Counted from the first letter of the stretch, positions 34,181 through 48,200 are shown. The stretch: 64,000 nucleotides of DNA from Cinclus cinclus (GCF_963662255.1 NC_085055.1:19268704-19332703); one strand, 5' to 3'. Notes: a model not told the origin generated them from the sequence alone. Numbers and translations: made by a program.

Positions 34181-36181
34181 ATTTACACTAAAAAAATGAA
34201 AAAAAATTGTATAGTGTACAGTTAATACCATATTTTCAGTGTTTACCCAGAGGCTATACCCACTCTGAGGAACTCTGGGATTGCTGAAACCTGAGGCACT
34301 GTTGTGAATTCACATTTTGTACCTGTGCTGCTTTTGTGGTGATGCGCTGGTTGATGAGGATGTGCAGAAAGGGGTATCATCCTTTTAGTGGCTGTGTTGT
34401 ACAAATTGTGTTGTGTGTGTAATGAGCAGATGGGATGCTATGATCATTTACAGGATATGGTGGGTATTTGGTAGATTTAGGTTACATGGATCTGGAGCAA
34501 ACATTCACTTTTCTTGGTTAAAAAAGACATTGTGGTTAATTTTCAGCAGTATTTATTTAAAAACCAGAAACAATGCAGTTTGGCTGCAAAATTTCTTTTT
34601 GTACAGATGAAATGTTGAGCATTTCTCACTTACAGCTAGTTAGTTAGATCAGACATGGGTGACAAAACCACTCTGGGTAATTGGACTCCAGTATTTCCAT
34701 TGCCAGCAATGGACATTACAGCAGGAGCATCTAACTGCAAAAAGATCAACTATTCTGATAGGTGTGGCACTCATTTAGATGCACAAAGAGAGTGGGGCTC
34801 TTCCCTGCCACCCATATACAAAACTCTCACCAGCATTTGAATTTTACACACACATGTCAGAGGGAGGAAAAGAACCACTGTGCATCCATTGGCAAAGTTG
34901 AGAGATCAGGCAGAGCTACTTTTCCAGAACTGCCAGATTGTGTCTCAAGGAACTTGGTGTAAATGCTTTAAGACATGTTCATGTTTCACTGGGAGCGAGG
35001 GAGGAGTGTTTGTTCTGAGGGGGAAGCAGCTAAGCTTACTCCCACCACAGTCTATACCTGCTTTACACACTCAGAGTACACTCTGGTTCCCATGGCACTA
35101 AAGCTGTGTTTCTACAAAGCTCTTGGAGATGAACAAGCGCTAAATCAAATTTTACCACTCAAAATGTCTGCTAAACAGGAAGCAGAAAAGATCAGGACAA
35201 ATTAAAACTATTATGCTTGTCTCATGAAGGAATGTCTGCATAACTCCAAACAGAACATTTTTGTAAAGCAGAAAAGTCTCTTTTCAACAGACCTTAGTTA
35301 GACTGAGTTCTTTAATTCTGGTTTGCACTGAGTAGCTCATCTATATCTTGAAATAGGAGCAACTAAAAGTTCTGGACCCAAATCCCAGACTCATTTCAGA
35401 GCTTACTAGAAAGTGCACAATAAGAAAGGGTTGTTAGTTTCCAAGAGCATTATAACATGTGGAAGAAATAATTATTTAACTATTTAAATAGTTATTTAAA
35501 TATTTAAAGAACTATTTAATTTAGGCAGGGCTGTGGTAAGTCAGGGAACAGCCCACAAGTTTAGCAGCATGCAGAATGGACAGTTACATTCTGACAGTAA
35601 TTGGCTGTCAGTCTACTGTAATGTGCAGCATGTAACCTAGGGACCAGAGGATGAACCCCAGCATCTTACTTTTCAAAGTGTGCAGTTATCTTGTACTGAA
35701 GGGCATCTCTCCACTCTGAGAATTGCCAATAAGAGGGAAAAAATTACATTACCTTTGTTTCCAAAGACTCTTGGAGTTTGTGCATTTGGTAAGAGCATAT
35801 ACAATAAGGGGCATTTTCTTTTCTAAAGAAAGACAGTTCTTAATGTCTGTCTGCCTTTAAATGGAAGAGATTCAGGCTATTAGAAGGGGTCCTCAAAGGG
35901 TTTCCCTACTCCCACAGAACATTAAAGTACATCTAAACTTTCTCTAAATCCAATATCTGAACAAAATTCTTGTACTGCAGCTGAGACAGAAGTGTTACAG
36001 ATATCTGACTGCACATGCTGACTCAAGCTTCTCTTGTAGTAGTATTTCAGCTACTCAGTTAATTCAGTGCTTGATCAGAAGATTGATCATCGAGATTAAT
36101 ATTTTTAAATGGCATTTCTTCTGGGATATGAAATTACAGGTAGTTTGGCACAAGTACAGGTCATGGGCTCTATTTCCACTC
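34181..36181. other. LIMS2-MYO7B convergent intergenic region or MYO7B 3' UTR
   Basis: About 2 kb between the tail-to-tail genes. On the minus strand, ATTAAA occurs at 35520-35515 and 35316-35311 and AATAAA at 34557-34552, so the MYO7B 3' UTR may run 0.7 to 1.6 kb. An AT-rich palindromic patch lies at 35465-35520. No other gene seen. Confidence 0.5.
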
Positions 36182-36265
36182 TCAGGCTGGGAGGTTCTTT
36201 TGCTTGTTTACAGCATTCATAAGCAGGCGTACGTAGGATGTTAACAGGTCATCCATTTTGTAACC
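36182..36265 (-). CDS. MYO7B: MYO7B last coding exon (FERM2 end, stop)
   Basis: Acceptor TTCTTGACAG. It encodes [12 protein letters not shown], then [15 protein letters not shown] and TGA (36184-36182). The [11 protein letters not shown] block is the C-terminal helix region shared by MYO7A and MYO7B. Confidence 0.95.
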   Translation of the reverse strand, partial: GYKMDDLLTSYVRLLMNAVNKQKNLPA

Positions 36266-39200
36266 CTGTCAAGAAAGAAAAAAAAGTCTTAAATCTCTAA
36301 GGGAGCTCCAGAAGCAAAAACAACTATCATTTCCTCCCTTGTTTATCATCTTCAAAGGTTCTTCCTTGCATGAACATCTTTTCTTTCAGTATCTGTCACT
36401 GTTATAATTTATCCATTCCTCCTTCTGCTTTTCATAGACTTCCAAAACTTTACAGAACATAGCTCTACTATCTCCTTTGTACTCACACTGTAGCTTGACT
36501 TGTACTTGAGATTCTTGTATTTAAGAATCCAAGCTTTTCTGTTGGAGTAGTTAGCCTTTAAATGTTTTTGTTACCTTTACAAACCTACCTTTAAATATTA
36601 ATATAGTGATGCTTCTCCGAGACTGTGAATGGTCTGAAACCAATTGTTAAAAAGGTGTTACCACTCCCTGGAAAATATGAAGTCTTACAAGGCTGGCATT
36701 ACTGTATAACTAGAGGCAGACGTGCAAGATAAAAAGCTTCTTACATAGCTTTTCAGTCTTAACTTCTCAGATAGAATTTTGATGTATGGGAAGAATTTAG
36801 GAAATTACTGTTTTTCCTTGTGTCCTGTGTTATGCATCTTTGCATGAGATAGAATTATATATTAACTGAACCAGTTCCAAATGGCAGTTTTATTCCACAC
36901 AGCAGTGAATGCTTTTTGTAGCTGCACTAGTATTTATCTGTTTTGGCACTCTCTTCTGTAGCAATCCTGGCTGGAAAGGAAAAATTAGGATTTTGTTGTG
37001 TCTAAGTTGGCAGAACTCTTCTTACCAGAGATGTCTCACATAAGAGCCGGTTTCCTCTCACCAGGTTCCCTATTGTCATGTGAAAATATGTGCTCCCACT
37101 GCTCCAGTTGGAGATTTTATTGAAGGGATAGACTACTAAAATATCCTGTAAGGGGAAACAAACTGATCTGTAGAACACTTCTTAAATGAAAACAGTCTGT
37201 TACAAAAGAAAACCTGTGGAGCCAGAGAGTTCCTGTTCTTTCCCACTTCATTTATAAAAACATTGGATCAAGGCAGTTCTTGCATCCAGATTAGTGGTAT
37301 ATTGTATTTCACCAAACTGGTAAATCGTAATCACACTAATGAGACTTCCTTTCATTATGTATTGATCTTTGCTTTAGCACACTGCCATTAGATTTACAAT
37401 AATATACATCTATCTTTTAATTTGTTCCATTATTGAAGGCAAATAGTGATATTCCCTTTTCCTGAGAACTTGGTAAGACCAGACTGTTGGAGTTAGACTG
37501 CAGCTAGACATGGCCATTCAGCCTGATCTTTTAGAAAGCTGAGGCTTCCTACAAAGCATTTTTCTGAAGCAGGTTCCTGGGTGCATTGCCCATCCATCTT
37601 TCTGATCTTCCCACCTTGCCAGGTCTATCATGATTCCCGTGTCTTTTTTCAGAGATGCTCTATCCTGTTCCTTTCCAGTGCAGAAATTGCAAGTAAGTGA
37701 TTTTAGGAGTAACATTTTCTTCAGTTTCACACAGAAAATGAATAGAGAGCCTCTATCCTCTCCTCCCATTCCTGGGCAAGGTCCTATCACTGTCCCTAAA
37801 TTAGCAAGGTCCGTTCAATCCTTCCTTAGATGGACTTGTGAGAAGCAGCTGTTACCTTTGTCTTCTGATGTATCAGTGAGACTCCTTGCTTGTTGATTGC
37901 AATCAGTACAATCTCTGGGAAATTGGGCTCCGAGGCTTGCTGTAAATGAGTAGCATAGCAAGATAATCAGAAAATTGAGAAATTATCTGTATCAGGGGTC
38001 CGGTGACCTATAACAGTCTCCAGTGCTTCTTGTTCTCCTTCCCAAATGAACACTGAAACATTTTGGCCATATATTGATGACTTGAGCAAATGCTACGTGA
38101 GAGCAGAATCAGGTCTGTTATTTACTATGCTGTCTGACAACAGGCTTAATGATTGCAAGCCATTTAAGAGCCTAGTGAGGAGAAATTAAAGGTAACACAT
38201 GGGAAATTATTCTTGGGTGATATCCACTCCAGAATGAGGGGATTAGTACTATTCTCTTCTGAGGAAAAAGTCACCAAAGAGATAAGATTTGGCAGCATTT
38301 TCTTGTGGAGAGCTGTGACAGGGCATTTTAACCCCCTACAACTACTACACAATTGTAGTAGAGGTATTATAACTAGAGCAACAACATTGCTCGTGAAGAA
38401 CAAGCATAGTTCAGAATGGATAAAAAATCCATCTCCCAACTTGGAAGGAACTGAGATTTCCTCAATAGACTACAAGAATTCAGCATTACAATGTGTTTTT
38501 ACTTTCAGATATGGAATTATAGTCAGTCTGTATCCCTTCATACTAATCTACTACCAAATCCACTCACACAGGCCTTCAAACCTACCTTCACCTCAAAAAA
38601 GGCTGATCCAAACGTTGGCCACCGGTGTATCATTTTCAAGAAAGCAATCTTGGCCTCATCCACAGTTTTTCCTTCATGTTTACTATATGCTGTAATAATG
38701 CTCTGTTTAGGAAAGGAGGATACAAAGCCAGTTGAGTTGGAGACAGGCAGGTTTCCAATGCCTTAGGACTAAAGGCAGCATTAGCTCATCACCACAATCA
38801 GGCTTTTTGCCCCAGCAGCAGAAAACTGAAAATGAAAACAGCTGCTATGCCATGGGGCAAGGTGAAACCAGAACCCTCCAGTGTTCGTTATTTCTCTGCT
38901 GTGTGAAGGAAGCCCAGCAGCCTGAGGAAATGGAGGCAGAGGGGCAATGTGAGTTATAAAACTCAGAAAGCCAGTGTTCAACACCCACAGACACGTTACA
39001 TCTTTGGTTGAAAAATGGAGGGTGAATTTTCCCTTTGAATTTGAAAGAATGTCCTGTGTTGTCTTCAGCAGACTATGTGGTAAGTACTTGTTGAAACTTC
39101 CTTGCCCTTTTTGTGGATAAAAGAGCTTTTGCTGTAAGTAGCATGGACGTGGTGCAAGGAGATTGATTTGCTGCCAAGAAATACTTACAAGAGTTCTTAA

Positions 39201-42200
39201 TTTTCTATTTCTGTCCAATATCCTCAACTTCTGAGTCCCATCACTGACTCTCCTATCTCTTAACTCTTTTTTTCTGGGCACTGGAAATAGATTAATATCT
39301 CCAAGAAAGATGCACACTTGCAGAAAAGCCATCCAGACCTGCAGATATCTTTTAGAATTTTGGTAGAGTGTGTAAAATATTGATTGGAAGAGGTAAATCC
39401 AGCAATATCCAATACCATTCCTCCACAGTACTTTCAAAGACCATCAGATCAAAAATGTAGTGTGGCTCAGCGTGTTTTCTCTACTAAAACTCTGTATGTG
39501 CAATATGACAAATGAAAGGTGATGTTCTTACCTTCTTCCATTCGTCTGGTGACACTGCTCGGAGCAGATTGTCAGGCACCAGTTCCTTCAGGATTTTGGG
39601 GATGGCTGCCAGCTGCATGCGGTCGTTGTTGAAGCGTGCTTTGTAAATCAGCCCTGCCAGCTGCACAGCTTCATCCTTGGAACACTTGTGGTAGCCTCTG
39701 AGGTACTTTGGCAGCTCCTGGAAGAGACCAGCTCTGAATCCAGGCAGAATGGGCTAAAGCAAACACTGACTTAAACAGTCTGGATTTGTGAGGTCAGGAC
39801 GCAAGTCTTGCCAAACACAGTCCAAGGACATCCCAAGAACTTCTGACTCCTGAAAGTTCTCTGCATGATCTTTAAAGATCCTTTCCAACCCAAAACTTTC
39901 TTTGATTCTCTGATTTACAGAGCAAGATGAGCATTTCCACAGTACAACAAGGTTAAGGAGCTATATTCTTAACATGTTCAGTATAGCTAAGGTGTGAACA
40001 CTGTGAGAAATAAATCTGTTCTGAGGCAGAGCTGTGCCCCCCTCTGGAGGAGGTATTCCTCTGGAGGCTTTATAATGCAGGCTTTGAGAGAGAGATAGTA
40101 ATACTCCTACAGATTTCTCAGGAGTATTTATTGGCTCACAAGACACCTCTGCCTTACAGAGCTGCTTACCTGGTGGTAATGGAAAATGGTATCCGCTTTC
40201 AGATCCTTGCCAGGAGTGACATTCAGCCACAGCTTTCTCATGAAGTACACCTCATATGCCACAGACAGAGCAGCCCCTAAGGAGATCAGATCTTGTTAGT
40301 GTTCTCTGTGCCACTGATGGTTCTACAGTTTTTAAATTGCTTGTGAATTTCTTCAGAAAAGTAATTATGGCTTTAATAGTAACAAACAAAATTACTAACA
40401 AAACAACACAAAAAGCTATTGCAGATGACAAAAGAAATTACTAGTTTTCAGTTCCTGGACACTGCTCATGCAATGATCAGATGGAGAAGTTGAGGGACTA
40501 CCACTGAGTGTTTGTTACTGGTACTCATGACAGTATCTTCTGGTGTGCAGTACACCTAAATTCTCTTACACTGATGGGAGTACACCTGATGGGTGTGCTT
40601 CTACAAATGTATTGTGATTTAGTGCACCCATATATTTATAGTGTGGTTTTCAGAGCTCCTAGCAGCTACATCAGCTGAGGGAAGAGAAGTTAGAAAGTCT
40701 TAGATACATAGACATAGCTTCAGGGAGTTGAACCTTAGCTGTCCTGAAATATGCTAAGATCAGGACAAATTGTATGAAATTTGAGTGAAGCTTGAGTTTG
40801 ATATAGATTATAAAATACATATTATCCATGGGGGAGGGGGGATAGAATTGTAAGTGCAAGAATTGCTGTTATTAGTATTACATTGTTTTATTCTAACAAG
40901 TGGTTCCTTGACAACATAACTTGTTGTGTTTGGGTATCACCAGGTAATAACCTGGTTAAAATTTTTCTAACAACCCAAGAAATGTAAGTGGCACTCTGTA
41001 AAGAACCTATTTGCATATGCTGGCTGACTCTTAGTATTTGAGGATCAGCCTATCTAACTTGCATGTATCCAGCTGTGTGTTCTGGATACAGGAGGTCAAA
41101 AGGATTTTATTTTTTTTACTAATTTAAAATTTCTGGAGAGTTACCCCCACAGAAATGTTTTGGTGTTTTGACAGCCAGTGCTTGGCTGCATCAGGTCACT
41201 GGATCTTGCTGCTGATGCAGGCAGTAACCATGTAAGTACAAACAAAAATTATACAAGACTCTGCTAAATACTTCCCAAGGTGGAATCCTACTGGATGGAT
41301 CAGGTGCATTCCAGTTCAGCACAGCATCTCATGCAGCTTCTTGTCATGCTGGCATTCTCCTTACCATCTTTTCCTGGTTTGTTCCTTCTGTTCCAGTCTG
41401 TCACCTGCCTTAGTGAGTCAAAGAAGTAGTCTGCTTCATTCTGACTGATCACCTGCAGGGGCCAAGCAATGAAGGAGAGAAAGGAGGGGTTAGCACATTA
41501 TATAAAATACTGCCTGTGCCACATACCCAAGTATCTGGCTGAATTTTTTTTTCCCTGTCTACAGTGAGAGGGCAGAATTATAGCAGGAAAGAAGTAGAAA
41601 AATAGAAGGAGGAAGGCTCAGTTTACTTATATTTCATATGGGGATCATTATTGCATGTTCTGTTGCTTCTTGTTTTCTGGGTTGCTTGTTGAAGTCAAGC
41701 TGAAGTTGCCTACCTTATTCCCAGTCTTCTCTTTGAAACATGTTGTTTCATACTGGGTTTCTCTTTTTCAGGAAGGCAGCACACCAGAAACTCCGTGTGC
41801 TAAGGCTCAGTGCTACTTTTGCCTTGATCACAGTTTCAGAGAGAAGGGACCTCAGCAGGACAGCCAGCCCAAGCTTCAGTTCAGGCAAGGCAGGCTCCCA
41901 ACAAACCAGAGAGTAATTAACTGGTGCTGGTTGCTCCTGCTTTCCCTAATCCTAGTGGGCACTGTATATGTGCAGCACATGTACAGAGCAAAGTGAGTGC
42001 AAAAGGGCTGAATCCAGCAGTATGCAATCATCCTAGCAGCTGCCAGAAAGCCTACATCTTCTCTGCTTTTAGTGCCACCTGGGTACTGGCAGAATGGTAG
42101 AAACTCTGCATCTCCATCCAGCCCTTTCAAGAGAATGAAAATAATTGTCAGGTGGTAAAAGTTCAAATTTAGGTTGTATCCCCTCAGTAAGACAGAAGCA

Positions 42201-45200
42201 GTAATCATCTGCTCTGGTCCTTGGCTTGGTATGGTTGTTTAGATGGGGCATAAGGTGGGGCAAGTAAGAGAGGAGGGGCAGTCTGGCTACCCTGCCAGAG
42301 TCAAGGGGTTACCTTGTCTGCAATCTTCACAAATAGGCTGAAACCTTCCCAGGACTGCAGCTGCAATTTGGAAGCGATGTTCTGACACACAGTCTGGATT
42401 TTGGTGTTTGTTCCCACATCAAATGTCTATGAGATAACAAGACTCTTGTTACACAGAGGAGAGGAAGAAATAAGAATATTGAATGTCTTCACACATGCTC
42501 CTAGATGAGCACATCATGGCTGGAAATATGCTCAAGGCTGGGAAAACAACTAAGTGCTCACCTGTTCTGTTTCGTTGGGGAAGCAAATCTTGTGTGAGAT
42601 CTTAGTGTTGTTCTGTAAGATGGCCTCAACCTCCACAGGATGAGGTGCCCACTTCCTGCAGCCACTCCTGGAAAATGCCACCACCATCATGAGAGAGATC
42701 AGTTTAATCACTGAGGACATGAACAACAGTATTCCAGCCGAATGGCAGACACCCTCCAAAATGCCAGTACTGTGCAATAAGGTGGGCTCCAGTGGACCTC
42801 CACCCCAGTGCAAATTCAGTGTATTAACATCAAGAAACTGAGGGTTTTATTAGCATTTAAAGTCTGTTCTGCTCTACAGGATGGTTGCATGAATAAGGCA
42901 CTTTCCTAGGCAGCACCATTGCCTCTTCTATGGATTCAGCAGCATTTTTCCTTGCTGAAGTGTGAATATAATGGCTACAGAGAGAAATAAATTTTATTTA
43001 ACTCCTGACTCAGCAAAAATATATCTATTTGGATACAAAATTACTTTGACGCCAAGTACCAAAAAGGCCTGGAGAGCTGCTGAAAGCATTACATAAGAGC
43101 TGGAGTGCAATCACTGACTTAGGAGTTGCTTAAGCTGTACAAACCCAGTTCTTTGAAATTACACCTCAGAGCAGAGCTGCCCTTTAAAGCAAAGGAACTG
43201 GCCCTGAAGTCTCAGGCATGCCAAAACCTTGACATAGTTAAAGTAAGGACAAATCTAGCAAATTGCCTCCTGGGGCTGGTAAGTTCCTGTCCTCAGTGGC
43301 ACAGAGCAGGCTGTTCAGGTATTTTGAACACCATAACTTATTGGCCTCTCGCACTGGGTCAGTCTCTCAGGAGGAGGTTAGTCTGGATCCAAGCTTTAAT
43401 TATGTGGATTTAAAAACTTTTTTTTTCCATTCAATAAAGGAGCATTTCCATTTGGAGAAGGAAAACTTGACTGTAACCAAGCTGAACAGCATGTGCTTTT
43501 TACTGTGCAGGCATTGTACAAAGTGGACCTGCCCTACTCAGTCACCTGTTCCTGAACTGGTATCAGAGGGAGGCCCTGGGAGATCAAGAAATGGCAGCAG
43601 TTTGGCTGCAGAGGCATAGGGCTACCCACCTCTCCTTGCAGCCTGAGCTGGGAATTCACTGCCAAGGTGAGATCTGCTTAACACACATCAGAGTGGTTCC
43701 CTGGCCAGGATTCTGGGGATGAAGCTGTAGAGTGGTTTATGGAGGAAAAGGTGTGTACCCAAGGGCTCAGTTGGCTTCCCCTGTATATGTTGTAGGTCAA
43801 TCCTTAAAGCTGCCTGCTCTACCCTTTCCAAAGAGACCAGGTTACTTACAGGGAGAAGTTGGACTAGATGATATTTGAAAATCCCTTCCAACTGAAATAG
43901 TTTATTCTATTCTATTCTATTCTGTTCTGTTCTGTTCTGTTCTGTTCTAAGCAGATACAAGTTTAATCTTAGGAAAAGAACCACTCTTAGAAGACAAGAT
44001 TTGTCTTTGTTCCACTTCCCATCCTCCAGGCCCCAGATCTGGGGCAGTTCAGCGGATAAAATTCTCCTTCCAGAGAGCCCATTCTGCTTTCCCCTCTCTA
44101 TTTGCTCTCTCTAAAGAAGCTCTGTACAGCTCAACAGGGCTTAGAGCATGAATAGCACATGATACAGGGAGGCAGGAATTTTTAAGTCTTCTCCATAGAA
44201 ATGAACAATGAATAGCATTCCTTGCCATGCATTCTTAGACACTTCAAAAGTGAGTTCAATGTGTGATGACATTTCCCCAGCAGTGCCAAACCCCATCCAC
44301 TACAAGAGGGATATCCACTGTATTAGTGTTCCCCTTGAGCCTGACCCATGGGGCTCACAGATCAAACATGTGGCCCAGCCTGAGAGAAAGAGGAAGATGG
44401 AGGAGCTGGAAGAAGAAATAATTGGGCAGATTCTTTACTGATGAGGTCTGTGGCAAGCAAGTGGTAAATCACAGCACCATCAAAAGGGAGAAGACTGGAG
44501 TCAATCTTCATGCCAAAGCTTTGTTCTCAGAGGGGCAAGCTGGGTTATTCCAGTGCTAGGAGGAATCTAGGGAAATCTTTCCCCTACAGTTCAGTTGATC
44601 CTTCCTGAAATCCTGTTAGTCCTTCCCCTCTCTGTGGTTGTGTCATGTCTCTTAGAACAACAACACATTCAGAAGCTCAGGAAGCACTGTGGTTTGGGGT
44701 CTTGTTGCTTCAGCCTGGGGGATAGAGAAGTGCCTTGCTGTGAGCAGCCAGGTGGGAGTCAAGGCTTTGTTCATTTGGGGTTTTTCAAAGAATAGAAATT
44801 GATTGTACTGATCCTTTCAACAAGGTCATGATGCCTCACCAAAGAAAAGTAAGGTCAGGATATCATCAGTGACATCATTCCAAACTGCATGCCCTTTAGG
44901 ATGTTTGAAATACCCAGCTCTGGGAGTCAAGTGATGATGTGTGGGGATGAACATTTTAAAATGCTGCTTACTCTGTGAAAGAAAAAAGTGAAACTCTGAC
45001 ATAGACCTCTCTTTAATGGTTCAAAGTCCACAAAGAAAGTTAAAAATAATGATCACTTAAAATAAAAAACAAACCAAGATGTAAAGAGGAGAAGGAAAGT
45101 GACAGTCACATTATTTTAGCCTGTGTGTTTTTTGGGACCTGATTATTGATATTTGAACACTTTGAGCTGGTTATATGCCAGATTATTTACCTCATTACTG

Positions 45201-48200
45201 TCTGAATCCTCCGACGGCAGCCTGAGGCCAGTGTTTCTTTCTGACGTGTCTCTATGAACTTCTGGGCATGTTTGAGCAGTGACTTGCTGGGTGGGAAGAG
45301 GCCAGTGCAGAGCCAGAGAAGCTGCCAGCCCTTGGTCTCGCTGTACCTGTGAACGCAAAGCCAATGGTTCTGCTACAGCCACATATAAGTCTCTGTTTGA
45401 CCACACACCAGCTACAGGGAAGAAAAATACATTCTCATCATGGTCCCATTCTACAGAGAGCTGCAAATCAGCAGAGCCTTCACCAAGGCTCTGGCATTGA
45501 TTTGCTGTGCAACAACCACAGCCTGCATGTGAAGACAAAGCCAAGTCCTGCATGAGAAATACTCATAACAGATGCAAACCTCATTAATTAATATAAATTC
45601 CAGTTTAGCAGGCATCTTAACAGCAGTGACCCTGGTACCATCCTCTTGGAAAGCCACTGTTGATTTGGTGTTCAAGCTCACATGTATTCAGATTATGGTT
45701 TCTTAATGGATGTGTTCATTCTGTCCTCTGCCAGCTTTGTTCAGGGCATGAGCACTTTGCATGCACTGGCTTCCCCTTATATGTACTCCTACTCTGTTCT
45801 GAAAAATGAACATGTTGATAGCATTATGAAGTGAGGTAGATGCAGTTCTTAAACTATTTTTCAGGCATAAATCCAGTTCTTCCAGCCTCTGCATCTGTGA
45901 AATCTGCCAATTGAAGCTCTTCTGGCACCTTGCCCTCACCATTAAGAAGGGCTCTGCAGCCTTAAGGTGGTCAGTCATTCTTCCTCAAAGCCAGGAGCAG
46001 AACACACTTCAGCTGTGTCCAAGGATTGCTCTGTAATGCTCACTGGTGTGAAGTAGTTTTGGCTGGGAAAATCAGCATGTCTGGCTCTGAAAGGGCATCA
46101 GACTTCACTGAATAAAGAGGTTTTGACTTTTTTATTCCCACTTACTGTTCTAATTTTGTAGATGAAGACAGACTATTTTAATCACATTTATACTCTATAG
46201 ATCAGTGATGTTTGTGTCTATGTGGGAGCAAGACATGGTCCACAACACAACAGCCTGGGAAGGATGAAAGATTTGTTGCTCTGACTGTTCTAATGAAAGT
46301 ATATGGAAATAGCCACCTTTCAAGCATTGTTTTTCTACATCAGTGGTCCCACTCAAACAGCTACTAAATTGGTGAAATGCATTAGGCATGGTACTGTCAC
46401 CAAGGTTACGGACTGCATTAAATAGCCTCTAAGATTCACTGTTTGCAAGGGAATTTACCATTCAACACACATGATGAAAGTTCCACTACATGTAAGCCTT
46501 TTGGAAGAGTAAGACATTAAATAAATAAATAAACACACAGACAAACAATTTTGTTAATACTATTTTAAGCTGCTTTTTGCAATTCGGTTTCTGTGGAAGT
46601 AGATCAATTTGTCATTTTGTGAGTGGGGAAGAAAACACCAGCCTATTTCAGAAACTTTTATGTGGCCAAGTGCCTCTATAACCAATCTGTTCTGCTAGGC
46701 ATAATTAATATAACTACTCAAAAGTATTTATTCACTGGTGGTAAAAATCCAGCGTGAACTATGTTTTTGTGAGAGGGGAATGCTGCTGTTGGGAAATTTA
46801 AATGGAGAGTTGTCAGGGCAGTCACTGAAGGGGTGCAAGGACTATGCAATGCCATGTTTCCTCTACAGACTGCTTCGGGAGGAGGAGAGTCTCAGTGACA
46901 TCTTGCCTGCCAGACACCACAAGGAGATGAGCACAGAATGCTGCAAGCTAGCAGCTCAGGGGAGATGATTGATGATGTTTCTCTGGCCTCTCCCTGCCTG
47001 GGAGTGGTCCTGAGCACTCCACAAAGGTGAGCCCCACAGCACTGCCTGGCAGAAGAGGGGAGAAGCTATTACTCCAATATTTGTTTATCCTTCCCCCTGC
47101 CCCTAGTGCATCACAAATGCAGCAGGGGTTCCTGAAGCCCCCTGCAGTTGAGGCCTGGCTCTGCAGAGCCTGGTTTGCACCCAGGTAATACCTGTTTCTG
47201 TTGTCAGTCAGTTGCTTCATAATCTGACAGTAAATCTCATCCCGCAGGACCTCCTCCTGGATAGCTGGCACAAAGATCTGGTCAGTGACTTCGATGGAGG
47301 AGTGTGCCTGTTTTGAGGGGTAGTCTCCCATGAATTTCATGATGGGTGAAATGCTGTTAAGGAGAAAAGCAGGCCAATTTTGGAAGGCAAATGGAAAGTT
47401 TTATTTGGATCCTAACATTTAGTGACCTTGTTGATGTCTAAGTGGCAAATACTGGGAGGAAGGTCTAGGGTATGTTCCCTGTCTGTCCTCTATCCCCTTT
47501 CCCTATGTAGCAATTGCTGCTTGTCTGTGATTTGTACTGTGCTACTAGCTTCTTTCTCTGGGCATATGCAGTAAATCTCTCTCAATCCTAAAGCCACATT
47601 ATTAGTTAAGTGAGCCATCAGTAGCTGTGGAGTACTAGGAGGAAATAGGAACATTTCCTCTGTAGACAAGGGAAACAGATTTGACCTGCTCCATCTTTAT
47701 GTGACTTTATCCCCTGTAAGCTGGCTGGTATCTCAGTAGAGGTAGTTTAGTGGACCTAATGTACTCTTCCTTCCCCTTAGTGTTCTCAGATCCCAAAGAA
47801 AGGAGAGAAAGGATATCAATGAAAGCCTGACAAGCCAAATCCCGAAGATCAGGGTCTGTGCATGCTTTCTTCAGCAATGGCTGTTTCAGAGGCTCCTTAG
47901 AATGTGCCCACAGTTGACTGTGCCCACGGGATTTCTGGAGAACAGCTTTGCTGATTGATTCCTTCTCAGGAGCCCTGAATGAAGACGAGTACAAGCAATA
48001 CAAAATTACTGGATCAGTATTGCTATGAATAAAGGAGGTCATTATCAGAAAGTCATATATTTAGACCTGTTCTTTCACAAGACAGAGATCTCAGATCTCC
48101 TTTGATTCTGTAGGTCAACGACAGCAGGGAAATGTAGTTTCCTGTATATCCAGAAGGTAGGAGGTTTCCAAAAAGAAGAGGGGGTTTTAGAAAACTAATT

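Larger units (their letters stand above)
42668..45190 (-). other. MYO7B: MYO7B intron, about 2.5 kb
   Basis: Holds a CR1 3' remnant with its pentanucleotide tail (43840-43948). No other exon or gene recognised; open frames on both strands are short and lack family signals. Confidence 0.75.

Noticed and set aside
47346..47353. Exon start after AACAG at 47353 with a GT-AG intron
   Set aside because: It needs a very weak GT donor and inserts about 20 residues absent from myosin VII; the AT-AC borders fit without insertion.
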